Source: Mycobacterium colombiense (GTDB taxonomy: Bacteria; Actinomycetota; Actinomycetes; Mycobacteriales; Mycobacteriaceae). Taken from it: DNA of 64,000 bases. The notes beneath the pieces were generated by a model. The model did not search any database, was not told the DNA's origin, and worked only from the letters and a program-made list of their open reading frames with translations. Of the stretch, positions 17,250 to 25,760 are shown in pieces (the stretch's first letter is position 1; every line of letters begins with the position of its first letter). A program made the translations under genes and the position numbers. The stretch spans positions 1 through 64,000 of the forward strand of contig NZ_QMEV01000020.1 in assembly GCF_003284935.1 (NCBI RefSeq). The letters run 5' to 3'.

Positions 17250-17735
17250 TTAGAGGGCGCGCACCAATGCCGCGCGGCCCTTGGTCCGCAGGCGGTGCAG
17301 GGCCGAGCCGCGGTATTGCTCGATCTTGGCGGCCATCTTGTCGCCCAGCTCCTCGAGCTCCGCGTCGGTGATCTGCACCTCCGGCGGAGCCGGGATCATG
17401 TCGCGTTCCTCTTCGTCGGCGTGCGCCTCCAGGACGGTCTTGAACGAGTTCCACTCGTCTTCGTAGCCGGGCGCGCTCTGCGGGGTCTTAAGCAGCACCG
17501 AAAGCTGGTCGACCACCTGGCGGTGCTCGGCGTGGGCGATCGCGATCAGCTTGCTGGCATCCTTGAGCGCCGGGTAGTACAGGTCGTCCTCGATGCGGAA
17601 GTGAATGTCGAGTTCGATCAGCAGGTCATCGAAAAGGGCATGCCGCTCTTCGGAATTCACCGGTGCGTCGCTGATCTTGCGGCCGAGGCCCTTGATCACG
17701 ATGTGGTGTTCTTTCAACACGTCGTAGGCGTTCAA
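17250..17735 (-). CDS. Hemerythrin-like protein (Rv2633c-like)
   Basis: A 161-aa HHE-domain protein starting (fM)NAYDVLKEHHIVIKGLG. Metal ligands are in LKEHH, LDIHFRIEDDLYYP, HAEHRQVVDQ and LEAHADEEERDMIP. M. tuberculosis Rv2633c has the same length and N-terminus and is known as a hemerythrin-like di-iron protein. The start is a TTG at 17735, supported by AAAGGAGG six bases upstream and by its TTGA overlap with the Rieske gene stop. The two are therefore coupled. Confidence 0.85.
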   Translation of the reverse strand: MNAYDVLKEHHIVIKGLGRKISDAPVNSEERHALFDDLLIELDIHFRIEDDLYYPALKDASKLIAIAHAEHRQVVDQLSVLLKTPQSAPGYEDEWNSFKTVLEAHADEEERDMIPAPPEVQITDAELEELGDKMAAKIEQYRGSALHRLRTKGRAALVRAL

Positions 17736-18703
17736 TTGGCTCCTCCTTTTGCGATTCCTACCGCGCCGCCGGGAGCGGGCTGCTGCTCGCCGCGGACTTC
17801 GACCACTCCGTCGACCAACCGGGCCTCGTAGCACGGCAGCGGCGCCGCGGCCGGACCGCGCACCACCTCGCCGGACTCGGCCGCGAACCATGAACCGTGC
17901 CAGGGGCACACCAACCGGCCCCGGTCCAGCCAGCCGTCGGCCATCGGCGCTGCCAGGTGCGGACAGAATTCGCCGTACGCCGCCACCTCACCGGGCTTGG
18001 TCTGGCAGACCACCAGGCCCACTCCGTCGACCTCGACGCGCACCGGTTTGCCGTTCAACGAACTCGCCGGCAGCACCGGCGTCCAGGTCGGGGTGCGCAG
18101 CCGCGGACCGGACTGGTCGATGCCGATCCCGGACTCGAAGACCAGCGCGCCACCGAGGTAGCTGCCGGCCACGGTGATGCCGTAGCCCAGGGCGGTGAGC
18201 ACGATGCCGCGTCCGTGGCGCCCCTTGCGCCGGTCCCACCAGGACTGCATGTACAGCGCGGTGGCGGCCAGGTTCACGAGGCCGTGCACCGCCCCGACCC
18301 GGCGGTCCTCCTCGTGGGTGTGCTGCCAGTCGGTGACACCGGTGACGGCCGAGCCGAGGCTGGCCAGGATGCCCACCCCCAGCGCGCGCGAGGCGAATCG
18401 GGAGGCGTCGACGACCTCCGACGCCGGCTGGCCGGGCAGGATGCTGAGCGCGTCGAGCGCCACCGTCGTCCCCAGGGCGCCGCTGGTCAGCGACGCCAGC
18501 GGCGGGTGCACCGGGTGCCCCAGCCAGACGCCGTTGAGCGCGTTGGTGACGGTGTTGCGGGCGCCGCCCAGCCCGTTGTAGGCGAAGCTGAGCAGGTGCT
18601 CGAACCGATAGCTCGGCCGGTCGATCCACTCCTGGCGCCCGATAGCGGCCAGAACCTTCGATCCGACCTGCTGCAATCGACCCCCTCGTGGCCGACCCAC
18701 CAT
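17732..18703 (-). CDS. DUF2231 membrane protein fused to a Rieske domain
   Basis: A 323-aa protein. The first about 200 residues are DUF2231-like with several membrane helices (HPVHPPLASLTSGALGTTVA, VHGLVNLAATALYMQSWW). Residues about 215-310 are a Rieske [2Fe-2S] domain with both ligand pairs, FCPHLAAPMADGW and VCPWHGSWF. This looks like a membrane-anchored electron-transfer protein. ATG 18703 follows AGGAAGGAA; the longer frame is not needed. The overlap with the hemerythrin gene suggests the two iron proteins act together. Confidence 0.83.
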   Translation of the reverse strand: MVGRPRGGRLQQVGSKVLAAIGRQEWIDRPSYRFEHLLSFAYNGLGGARNTVTNALNGVWLGHPVHPPLASLTSGALGTTVALDALSILPGQPASEVVDASRFASRALGVGILASLGSAVTGVTDWQHTHEEDRRVGAVHGLVNLAATALYMQSWWDRRKGRHGRGIVLTALGYGITVAGSYLGGALVFESGIGIDQSGPRLRTPTWTPVLPASSLNGKPVRVEVDGVGLVVCQTKPGEVAAYGEFCPHLAAPMADGWLDRGRLVCPWHGSWFAAESGEVVRGPAAAPLPCYEARLVDGVVEVRGEQQPAPGGAVGIAKGGAN

Positions 18704-18874
18704 GGCACCAGTTCCTTCCTCAGATCCGTGGAAAACAACGGTTAATAACCGCAAAACCAGATGATTACCCATTGTTTACGCCGCGCTCACGGGCGCGGAG
18801 TGGCTGTCGTGAACCACCGTAGCCGCGGCGTTGCGCCGTGTAGTTGTGTGCAACCTGTGAATTGGCACCAAGCA

Positions 18875-18966
18875 TTCTTGTAGAACGCTGATGACGCGGC
18901 CGTCTGGTGATTGACCGGCGCCCTCGACTGCGAGACTCTACTTAGCGGAGAGTGTTTCTGTAGAAC
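18875..18966. promoter_or_regulatory. Two TTCT(T)GTAGAAC near-palindromes upstream of the dioxygenase operon
   Basis: TTCTTGTAGAAC at 18875-18886 and TTCTGTAGAAC at 18956-18966 lie in the 276-bp divergent gap between the Rieske gene and the dioxygenase alpha gene. Both are near-perfect palindromes. Between them ACTCT and AGAGT also pair (about 18935-18953). The second sits just before the ribosome-binding region. They are the best candidates for the IclR regulator (22608-23426) binding sites. Confidence 0.5.
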
Positions 18967-18979
18967 AGAGAGACGTGGG

Positions 18980-20326
18980 ATGGCCGACCAGAGCGCCGAC
19001 GTGGCCGAGGTGTTCGAGAACGTGCGCCGGGGGATGATCCCCGCGCACATCTACAACGACCCCGAGCTGTTCGCGCTGGAGAAGCAGCGGCTGTTCAGCC
19101 GGGCGTGGACGTTCGTGGGGCACGAATCGGAGATCCCGCAGGACGGGGACTACGTGGTGCGTCGCGTGCTCGACGACTCGTTCGTCATCACCCGCGATTC
19201 CGACGGCACGGTGCGGGCGCTGTTCAATATGTGCCTGCACCGCGGAATGCAGGTCTGCCGCGCGGAGATGGGCAACGCCTCCAACTTCCGCTGCCCCTAC
19301 CACGGCTGGACCTACCGCAACGACGGCCGGCTCACCGGGTTGCCGTTCCACCGGGAGGCCTACGGCGGCGACGAGGGATTCGCCAAGGGGCAAACCCTTT
19401 TGCCCGCACCGAATTTCGCCAGCTACAACGGACTGCTGTTCATCAGCCTGGATCGAGATGCCGAACCGCTGGAAGAGTTCCTCGGCGACTTCAAGTTCTA
19501 TCTGGACTACTACACCAAGCAAAGCGCCGGGGGCGTCGAGGTGCGCGGGCCGCAACGCTGGCGCATCAAGGCCAACTGGAAGATCGGCGCGGAGAACTTC
19601 GCCGGCGACATGTACCACACCCCGCACACCCACGCGTCCATCGTGGACATCGGGCTGTTTCGCGAGCCGAAAGCGCAGAAGCGCAAGGACGGCGCCACCT
19701 ATTGGGCCCACCGCGGCGGCGGCACCACCTACAAACTCCCGCCGGGCGGCTTCGAGGAGCGGATGCGCTACGTCGGCTACCCCGACGACATGATCGGCCG
19801 CATCAAGGACGTGTGGACACCGCAACAACAACGGGTGGTCGGCGAGGACGGATTCATGATCTCGGCCGCCACCTGCTTTCCGAACCTCAGCTTCGTGCAC
19901 AACTGGCCCAAGGTGCATGACCGGGAAGATCAAGTGCTGCCGTTCATCTCGATCCGGTTGTGGCAGCCGGTCAGCGCGAACGAGACCGAGGTGTGCTCGT
20001 GGTTCGCGGTGGACTCCGCCGCTCCCCCGCAGTACAAACAGGACTCGTACAAGGCGTATCTGATGTGCTTCGGGTCGACCGGCATGTTCGAACAGGACGA
20101 CGTGGAGAACTGGGTGTCGCTGACCACCACGGCGGGCGGTTCCATGGCGCGGCGGCTGCTGCTGAACAGCCGGATGGGCCTGCTCGCCGACGACCGCCCG
20201 GTCATCGACCCGTTGGCGCCCAGCGCATTCCACGGGCCCGGTCGCGCGCAGGTCGGCTACAACGAGCACAATCAGCGGGCGTTGCTGAACATGTGGGCCG
20301 ACTATCTGCAGCGGGTGCCGGCATGA
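18980..20326 (+). CDS. Aromatic ring-hydroxylating dioxygenase alpha subunit
   Basis: A 448-aa oxygenase large subunit. The Rieske centre is C85-x-H87 and C105-x2-H108 (CLHRGMQVC ... FRCPYHGW). The mononuclear iron site is D210, H213 and H218 in GDMYHTPHTH. It inserts O2 to make a cis-dihydrodiol. ATG 18980 is used; the frame is open upstream. The stop overlaps the beta-subunit start by 4 bp. No ferredoxin or reductase gene is in the operon, so electrons must come from elsewhere. The ring substrate is not determined, but context favours a carboxylated aromatic. Confidence 0.92.
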   Translation: MADQSADVAEVFENVRRGMIPAHIYNDPELFALEKQRLFSRAWTFVGHESEIPQDGDYVVRRVLDDSFVITRDSDGTVRALFNMCLHRGMQVCRAEMGNASNFRCPYHGWTYRNDGRLTGLPFHREAYGGDEGFAKGQTLLPAPNFASYNGLLFISLDRDAEPLEEFLGDFKFYLDYYTKQSAGGVEVRGPQRWRIKANWKIGAENFAGDMYHTPHTHASIVDIGLFREPKAQKRKDGATYWAHRGGGTTYKLPPGGFEERMRYVGYPDDMIGRIKDVWTPQQQRVVGEDGFMISAATCFPNLSFVHNWPKVHDREDQVLPFISIRLWQPVSANETEVCSWFAVDSAAPPQYKQDSYKAYLMCFGSTGMFEQDDVENWVSLTTTAGGSMARRLLLNSRMGLLADDRPVIDPLAPSAFHGPGRAQVGYNEHNQRALLNMWADYLQRVPA

Positions 20327-20841
20327 CAAAACCCTTGCCATTCAACGATCTTCGCCATCTCGAGGCGCATCAGTTCCTGGTGGACGAGGCATACCTGCTC
20401 GACGCCCAGCGGTACGAGGCGTGGCTGGACACCCTGACCGACGACATCCGCTACATCATGCCGGTGCGCGTCACGACCGCGCGCGGCGCCGGGTTCGACA
20501 CCTCACCCGGCATGGACCATTTCGACGAGGACAAATACTCGCTGAGCCAGCGGGTCGCGCGCATGGGCACCGAGCACGTGTGGGCCGAGGACCCGCCGTC
20601 GCGGCTGCGCCATTTCATCACCAACGTGCGCACCTTCGCCGGCGACGACGACGCGCACCTGGTCGTCGAATCGGCCGAGCTGCTATTCCGCAGCCGGGGC
20701 GACGTCAACGACGGCGCCCTGCTGTCGTGCGGGCGCGAGGACGTGTTGCGCCGGTGCGGCGATCGCTGGAAACTGGCCCGGCGCAAGATCATCGCCGACG
20801 AGTCGGTGCTACGGATGCAGAACCTGGCGGTGTTCCTATGA
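20323..20841 (+). CDS. Aromatic ring-hydroxylating dioxygenase beta subunit
   Basis: A 172-aa small subunit of the SnoaL/NTF2-like fold (ring-hydroxylating beta family). It shows HQFLVDEAYLLDAQRYEAWL at the start, DDIRYIMPVRVT, and the C-terminal RRKIIADESVL typical of these subunits. It packs on the alpha trimer and has a structural role. ATG 20323 overlaps the alpha stop (ATGA), so the subunits are made in equal amounts. Confidence 0.91.
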   Translation: MTKPLPFNDLRHLEAHQFLVDEAYLLDAQRYEAWLDTLTDDIRYIMPVRVTTARGAGFDTSPGMDHFDEDKYSLSQRVARMGTEHVWAEDPPSRLRHFITNVRTFAGDDDAHLVVESAELLFRSRGDVNDGALLSCGREDVLRRCGDRWKLARRKIIADESVLRMQNLAVFL

Positions 20842-21104
20842 GCGACGAGCTGCAGCGGCTACTGGACGGCGCGGTCGGCGAACCGATCAGCGTCGCAAAC
20901 GAATTCACCGAGGTCGTGGTGCGCCGGGTCGAGACCCGCAACGGGTCGCGGCTACTGATCAGCGCGCCCCGATCGGGCCAGTGGATCACCCTGGACGCGC
21001 TTGAAATCGAGGCACTGACCTGGCAGAATCCCCGTACCCTGGCTGCCATGGTCGGCAATGCCCATGCGCCACTGCTGCCCGACGACGGCGAACCGCAGCC
21101 GTGA
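20838..21104 (+). CDS. 88-aa protein of the dioxygenase operon
   Basis: A small soluble protein, MSDELQRLLDGAVGEPISVA onward. It is coupled by 4-base overlaps on both sides, so it is a real part of the operon. No Cys motif is present, so it is not the missing ferredoxin. I do not recognise its family; it may be a chaperone or an extra subunit. Middle strands EVVVRRVETRNGSRLLISAP and WITLDALEIEALTW suggest a small beta-rich fold. Confidence 0.75.
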   Translation: MSDELQRLLDGAVGEPISVANEFTEVVVRRVETRNGSRLLISAPRSGQWITLDALEIEALTWQNPRTLAAMVGNAHAPLLPDDGEPQP

Positions 21105-21895
21105 CCGCGTGGCTGGAGGGCAAACGCGCCCTGATCGTGGGCGCCGGTTCCGGGATCGGGCGGGCCGTGGTGGCGGCCTTCGGCGCCGAGGGCGCGAATG
21201 TTGCCGTGCTGGAACGTGATCCAGACAAGTGCGACGCGCTGCGCCGGCAGTTGCCGCAGGTGCCGGTGATCGAGGGCGACGCCACCACCCACGAGGCCAA
21301 CGACCGGGCCGTCGCCGCCGCGGTGGATACCTTCGGCGGGCTGGACACCCTGGTCAACTGCGTCGGCGTGTTCGACTTCTACCGCGGCGTGGGCGACATC
21401 GAGGCCGACGCGCTTTCCGATGCGTTCGACGAGATGTTTCGCACCAATGTGCTCAGCCATCTGCAGTCGGTCAAGGCGGCGATCCCGGCGCTGCGGGCCG
21501 CCCCGGGGTCCTCGATCGTGTTGACCGAGTCCGCGTCGTCGTTCTATCCCGGACGCGGCGGCGTGCTCTACGTGTCGTCGAAATTCGCTGTGCGGGGCCT
21601 GGTTTCGGCGTTGGCGCACGACCTTGCGCCGGAAATCCGAGTCAACGGGGTGGCGCCCGGCGGCACGCTGAACACCGACCTGCGCGGCCTGTCCAGCCTG
21701 GGGCTCGGCGCGACCCGGCTGGACGACAGCCCCGACCGGGCGAGCGAGATGGCCGCACGCACTCCCCTGCGCGTCGCGCTCACCGGCGAGGACCACGCGT
21801 GGAGTTACGTGTTCCTGGCATCCGACCGGTCCCGCGGCATCACCGGCGAAACCGTGCGGCCCGACGGCGGATTCGGGCTGGGCGCACTGCGATGA
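21101..21895 (+). CDS. SDR cis-dihydrodiol dehydrogenase
   Basis: A 264-aa short-chain dehydrogenase. The NAD loop is GAGSGIG (residues 14-20). The active site is SASSFYPGRGGVLYVSSK with Y-x3-K, and an NVLSHLQ block holds the helix-4 Asn. It resembles BphB/HcaB-type enzymes that oxidise cis-dihydrodiols to catechols with NAD. It starts at GTG 21101 inside the previous stop. Directly after the oxygenase subunits, it should rearomatise their product. Confidence 0.88.
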   Translation: MTAWLEGKRALIVGAGSGIGRAVVAAFGAEGANVAVLERDPDKCDALRRQLPQVPVIEGDATTHEANDRAVAAAVDTFGGLDTLVNCVGVFDFYRGVGDIEADALSDAFDEMFRTNVLSHLQSVKAAIPALRAAPGSSIVLTESASSFYPGRGGVLYVSSKFAVRGLVSALAHDLAPEIRVNGVAPGGTLNTDLRGLSSLGLGATRLDDSPDRASEMAARTPLRVALTGEDHAWSYVFLASDRSRGITGETVRPDGGFGLGALR

Positions 21896-22623
21896 CGAAC
21901 CTGGATCGGCAGCGGGCCGTGGTGGCGCAGGGCTGCCGCGTCGCGGCGGCCCGCGGGCTGGTCGACGGCATCCTCGGGCACCTTAGCCTGCGGGTCGATG
22001 ACGAGCGCCTGCTGGTGCGCTGCCGAAGCGATACCGACGCCGGGGTGGCGTTCACCCGCCTCAGCGACATCCGGCTCGTCACGTTCGACGGAACTGCCGG
22101 TGCCCCAGGCGAACTCGACGGGTATCGCGTCCCCAACGAATTGCCGATCCACGTCGAAACGATGCTGGCCGATCCGGGGCACGCGGCCGTCGCGCACCTG
22201 CACCCGCCGGACGTGGTCGCCGCCGACCTGGCCGGCATCACGATCCGGCCCATCTACGGCGCCTACGACATTCCCGGCGCGTGGCTGGCGCGCGGCGGCG
22301 TGCCCGTCTACGAACGCGCCGTGCTGATCCGGAATTCGCGCCTGGGCAAGGAGATGGTGGCGGCGATGCGCGGCCGCCCGGTGGTGATCTGCCGGGGGCA
22401 CGGAATCACCAGCGCCGCCGTCACGGTGGCGCAGGCGGTGCTGCAGGCGATCAGCCTCGACGCGCTGGCCCGGATGTCGTTGCGGGTGCGCGCGGCCGGG
22501 GGCACGCTGCGCGACATCGACGACGCGGACTGGGACGACCTGCCGGACTTGGGGTCGGCATTCACCGCCGAGGCGGCCTGGCGGCACGAACTGGCGCGCC
22601 TGGGCGATCAGCAGCCGAGATGA
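21892..22623 (+). CDS. Class II aldolase/adducin-family decarboxylase
   Basis: A 243-aa zinc-type protein of the class II aldolase/adducin fold. Metal histidines are in VAHLHPPDV (H-x-H) and the later CRGHGITSAAV. Members include L-fuculose phosphate aldolase but also 3,4-dihydroxyphthalate 2-decarboxylase (PhtC/PehC-like). Following a dioxygenase and a dihydrodiol dehydrogenase, and near pcaHG, decarboxylation of a dihydroxy aromatic acid to protocatechuate is the likely job. ATG 21892 overlaps the SDR stop. It overlaps the convergent IclR gene by 16 bp. Confidence 0.82.
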   Translation: MTNLDRQRAVVAQGCRVAAARGLVDGILGHLSLRVDDERLLVRCRSDTDAGVAFTRLSDIRLVTFDGTAGAPGELDGYRVPNELPIHVETMLADPGHAAVAHLHPPDVVAADLAGITIRPIYGAYDIPGAWLARGGVPVYERAVLIRNSRLGKEMVAAMRGRPVVICRGHGITSAAVTVAQAVLQAISLDALARMSLRVRAAGGTLRDIDDADWDDLPDLGSAFTAEAAWRHELARLGDQQPR

Positions 22624-23426
22624 TCGCCAATCTCCTTGGCGGCAGCCGCAAGTGCGGCGGCCACCGTGGCATACCGGGAGGCGTCCAGCCGGTTTTGTGG
22701 CGCCGCGGCGTTGAGCGCGAGCCGTAGGCCGGGCGCGCGGGTGGGGATCGGCACGGCGACCGAGGCGACGCCTTCCTCGCTCTCTTCGGAGTTGGTGGCA
22801 TAGCCGCGCTCGCGGATGCCGGAGAGCTCGGCTTCCAACTCGGTGCGGCTGCCGATCGAATGCGAGGTGATCCGCTCGAGTTGCTCGTCCGGCAGCAGCG
22901 CACGCAGCTCCGATGGCGACAACTGGGCCAGCATCACCTTGCCGGTCGACGTGCAATGGGCCGGCATGGCGCGGCCGAGCCGCGACGCCACCCGCACCGC
23001 GGCCGGCCCCTCGACGGCGGCGACGAATCGGACGCTGGCGCCGTCCAGCATTCCGACATGCACTGTCTCGCGCAGCTGTTCGGACAGGCTGCGCATGACG
23101 GGTGCGGCGGAGCGGGCGATGTCGATGCGGCCGAAGATTGCGAACGCCACCCCGGTCAACGACGGGCCGGGCAGGTACGCCTTGGACACCGGGTCTTGCC
23201 GGACGAACCCGCGGTAGGCGAGCATCGCCAGCAACCGATGCGCGGTGGACGACGCCACGCCCAGATAGCGGGTCGCCTCGCTCAACCGGATCTGGGGTTG
23301 CTCGCCCAGCAGCAGCAACAGCTTGAGCGCGTTGTCCACCGACTCGATCGGGTACTGCGGCGCAAGCGAATCGGCGACGGGGGCCGCCCCGGCGGCCCGG
23401 GCGTCCGGCTCACGCTTGTGTGGCAT
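22608..23426 (-). CDS. IclR-family transcriptional regulator
   Basis: A 272-aa regulator. The N-terminal winged helix is at residues 28-85 (SVDNALKLLLLLGEQPQIRL, GVASSTAHRLLAMLAYRGFV). The C-terminal effector domain has AHCTSTGKVMLAQLS and the RGYATNSEESEEGVASVAVP block of the family. IclR proteins often control aromatic-acid catabolism, as PcaR and PobR do. It faces the dioxygenase operon tail to tail and is its probable regulator. Confidence 0.9.
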   Translation of the reverse strand: MPHKREPDARAAGAAPVADSLAPQYPIESVDNALKLLLLLGEQPQIRLSEATRYLGVASSTAHRLLAMLAYRGFVRQDPVSKAYLPGPSLTGVAFAIFGRIDIARSAAPVMRSLSEQLRETVHVGMLDGASVRFVAAVEGPAAVRVASRLGRAMPAHCTSTGKVMLAQLSPSELRALLPDEQLERITSHSIGSRTELEAELSGIRERGYATNSEESEEGVASVAVPIPTRAPGLRLALNAAAPQNRLDASRYATVAAALAAAAKEIGDHLGC

Positions 23427-23476
23427 GGGTCCACGGTAACCAGTTATGGGCGCCGATTCGGGTTATTCTCGGCTGC

Positions 23477-24325
23477 GTGAGCGGGGCTATTCGTGCTGGA
23501 TACCGCCGTTACGTCGCCATCGGTGACAGCCAGACCGAGGGCCTGTGGGACGGCGACGACACCGTCGGCCTGCTCGGATTCGCCGACCGCCTCGCCGTGC
23601 GGGTCGATTCGCTGTATCCCGGCCTGCAATACGCCAACCTGGCGATCCGCGGTAAGCGGATCAACCACGTGCTCACCGAGCAGCTTCCGCAGGCACTGGC
23701 GATGCGGCCCGACCTGATCACCGTGTGCGCCGGGATGAACGACGTCATCCAGCCCGGGCGATCGTTCGGTCCCGCCCTGACCGACCTGCAACGGGTCTAC
23801 GCCGCGCTGGCCGGATCGGGGGCGACGGTGGTGACGACGACCTTCCCGAACGTCGCGCAGTTCCTGCCGCTGGGGCGGCTGGTGGCGGGGCGGCTTGCCC
23901 GCATCAACGCGGCGATCACCGCGGCCGCCCACCGCTACGGGTTCGCGCTCGTCGACCTGTACAACGCGCCGTCGATGCGTGAGCTGGACACCTGGGCCAT
24001 CGACCGGGTGCACGCCTCGACCAAGGGGCACATCCTGTTCGCCGATGCGGCCGCCGAAGCCCTGAATTTGCCTGACAGCAACCATGATTGGGCGCTCGGC
24101 CGCCGCGATCCCGCCCGGCGTTCCTTCGCGGCCGGCACGTACGAGCAGCTGCGCTGGACGCAGGAGAGTTTCTTTCCGTGGATCTGGCGGCGGCTGCGCG
24201 GCCTGTCGTCGTACGACGGGCGCGAACCCAAGCGTCCGCGGCTGGCGGGCTGGGCGTCCCCAGCGAGTTCCACCGCGCACCTCAGGCCGCGGATCCGCGG
24301 TCGGTCAGGCATTCTTGACCCATGA
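23477..24325 (+). CDS. SGNH/GDSL-family hydrolase
   Basis: A 282-aa esterase/lipase-like protein. Block I is AIGDSQTEGLWDG, block III is CAGMNDVIQPG with GMND, and block V is IDRVHASTKGH (D-x2-H). The Ser-Asp-His triad is therefore complete. There is no signal peptide, so it is probably cytoplasmic. The C-terminal 60 residues are basic and Pro/Arg-rich. GTG 23477 is the start closest to the conserved domain. The stop overlaps the dedA start (ATGA). Confidence 0.84.
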   Translation: MSGAIRAGYRRYVAIGDSQTEGLWDGDDTVGLLGFADRLAVRVDSLYPGLQYANLAIRGKRINHVLTEQLPQALAMRPDLITVCAGMNDVIQPGRSFGPALTDLQRVYAALAGSGATVVTTTFPNVAQFLPLGRLVAGRLARINAAITAAAHRYGFALVDLYNAPSMRELDTWAIDRVHASTKGHILFADAAAEALNLPDSNHDWALGRRDPARRSFAAGTYEQLRWTQESFFPWIWRRLRGLSSYDGREPKRPRLAGWASPASSTAHLRPRIRGRSGILDP

Positions 24326-24987
24326 ATCTCGAGCCCCTGCTGCACTCGATTCCGCCGCTCGCGGTCTACTTGGTGGTCGGCGGTGTGGTGGGGATCGAGA
24401 GCCTGGGCATTCCGCTACCGGGTGAGATCGTGCTGGTCACCGCGGCGCTGATGTCCTCGCACCACGACCTGGCCGTCAATCCGCTGGGGGTCGGCGTCGC
24501 CGCGGTGATCGGCGCGGTGATCGGCGATTCGATCGGCTACGCGATCGGGCGCCGGTTCGGCATGCCGCTGTTCGACCGGCTCGGGCGGCGGTTCCCGAAA
24601 CACTTCGGTCCCGGGCACATCGCGCTCGCCGAAAAGCTGTTCAACCGCTGGGGTGTTCGGGCCGTCTTCCTGGGCCGCTTCATCGCCCTGCTGCGAATCT
24701 TGGCCGGGCCGCTGGCGGGGGCGCTGAAGATGCACTACCCCCGATTCCTGGCGGCCAACGTCTCGGGCGCGATCTGCTGGGCGGGCGGCACGACCGCACT
24801 GGTGTACTTCGCCGGAATCGCCGCCGAACGCTGGCTGGAACGGTTCTCCTGGATCGGGCTGGTGATCGCCGTCGTGGCCGGGCTGACCGCCGCAATCCTG
24901 TTGCGGGAACGCACATCCCGGATGATCGCCGAACTGGAGGCCGAGCACTACCGCAAGGCCGGCAGCACCGCGCCGGACAGCGTCTGA
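24322..24987 (+). CDS. dedA: DedA-family membrane protein (Rv2637-like)
   Basis: A 221-aa polytopic protein with the DedA signature: GIESLGIPLPGEIVLVTAAL (E and P in the re-entrant loop), GDSIGYAIGRRFG, and the conserved FLGRFIALLRILAGPLAGAL with the essential arginines. DedA proteins act in undecaprenyl-phosphate or lipid translocation and membrane homeostasis. M. tuberculosis has dedA at Rv2637 just before the STAS gene Rv2638, the same order as here with a TetR gene between. Confidence 0.9.
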   Translation: MNLEPLLHSIPPLAVYLVVGGVVGIESLGIPLPGEIVLVTAALMSSHHDLAVNPLGVGVAAVIGAVIGDSIGYAIGRRFGMPLFDRLGRRFPKHFGPGHIALAEKLFNRWGVRAVFLGRFIALLRILAGPLAGALKMHYPRFLAANVSGAICWAGGTTALVYFAGIAAERWLERFSWIGLVIAVVAGLTAAILLRERTSRMIAELEAEHYRKAGSTAPDSV

Positions 24988-25605
24988 CTAGACGGCCTCG
25001 CCGGTGTCGGCCACCAGCGGCGGCCGGTGTTGGTCGATCAACGTGCGGGCCATCCTGCGGGCCCGCAGCGCGGCGTCGAGGTCGCCGACGGCGGCCAGAA
25101 TGATGGCGCCCTTCATCAGGATGTGCCATGACGAGGCGAAGTCCTCGACGTCGGCCAAACCCGCCGCCTCGGCGCGGCGCCGCACGATGTCGCGGACGTG
25201 GTCGATGTGGGCGATGCACGCCTGTCCGATCGGATGCTCGGGCCCCAGCTCGAGCAGCACGTTGATGAACGAGCAGCCCTCGTATCGGTCGCGTAGCTGG
25301 AACCAGTCGTGCATGACGTCGAAAATCGCCAGCAACTGTTCCTCGGGGGTGTTGCCGCGCAGCCGCGACTGCTCCTCGATCAAACCGTGCGTCCAGAGCT
25401 CCTCGCGACGCTGCAGCACCGCCAGCACCAGGTCATTCTTGGTCGCGAAATGCCGGTACAGCGTCGCCCTGGCGACACCGGCCCGCCCGATCACCTCATC
25501 GGTACCCACCGCGCGGATGCCACGCCGGCTGAACAGGTCATAGGCCGCGGTCAGAACGCGTTCGCGAGGCGACACGGCGGGAGTTCCGACATCGGGAGTT
25601 GTCAT
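24988..25605 (-). CDS. TetR-family regulator
   Basis: A 205-aa repressor with an N-terminal HTH (ERVLTAAYDLFSRRGIRAVG then RAGVARATLYRHFATKNDLV, residues 14-60). The C-terminal ligand domain is generic. Its stop abuts the dedA stop. It is divergent from the STAS gene across 155 bp that contain two palindromes, so it probably represses itself and that gene. Confidence 0.88.
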   Translation of the reverse strand: MTTPDVGTPAVSPRERVLTAAYDLFSRRGIRAVGTDEVIGRAGVARATLYRHFATKNDLVLAVLQRREELWTHGLIEEQSRLRGNTPEEQLLAIFDVMHDWFQLRDRYEGCSFINVLLELGPEHPIGQACIAHIDHVRDIVRRRAEAAGLADVEDFASSWHILMKGAIILAAVGDLDAALRARRMARTLIDQHRPPLVADTGEAV

Positions 25606-25640
25606 ACCAGGCCTTACCGTACTCTTAGGCCCTTGCCGGT

Positions 25641-25704
25641 AGACAGACCGCCCTGTCTCGTTATAGAAAAGAGATTCGCATCCACGAACAGTCTGTCTTC
25701 AGAC
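25641..25704. promoter_or_regulatory. Two palindromes in the TetR/STAS divergent region
   Basis: AGACAG-ACCGCC-CTGTCT (25641-25658) is a perfect 6+6 palindrome with a 6-bp centre. GTCTG-TCTT-CAGAC (25691-25704) is a second perfect one. They share the GTCTG/CAGAC half-site and are 50 bp apart centre to centre. Site length and position suit TetR dimers. Confidence 0.6.
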
Positions 25705-25760
25705 ATTAGGACGGGCATCCATCGGGGCGTTTCCCACGCCTGTCGATTAGGGGGTCCATC

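Noticed and set aside
18938..20341. 467-aa minus-strand open frame
   Set aside because: It is antisense to the dioxygenase alpha gene, which has all metal ligands; composition is typical of a shadow.
20838..21104. Ferredoxin of the dioxygenase system
   Set aside because: The 88-aa protein has no cysteine ligand motif.
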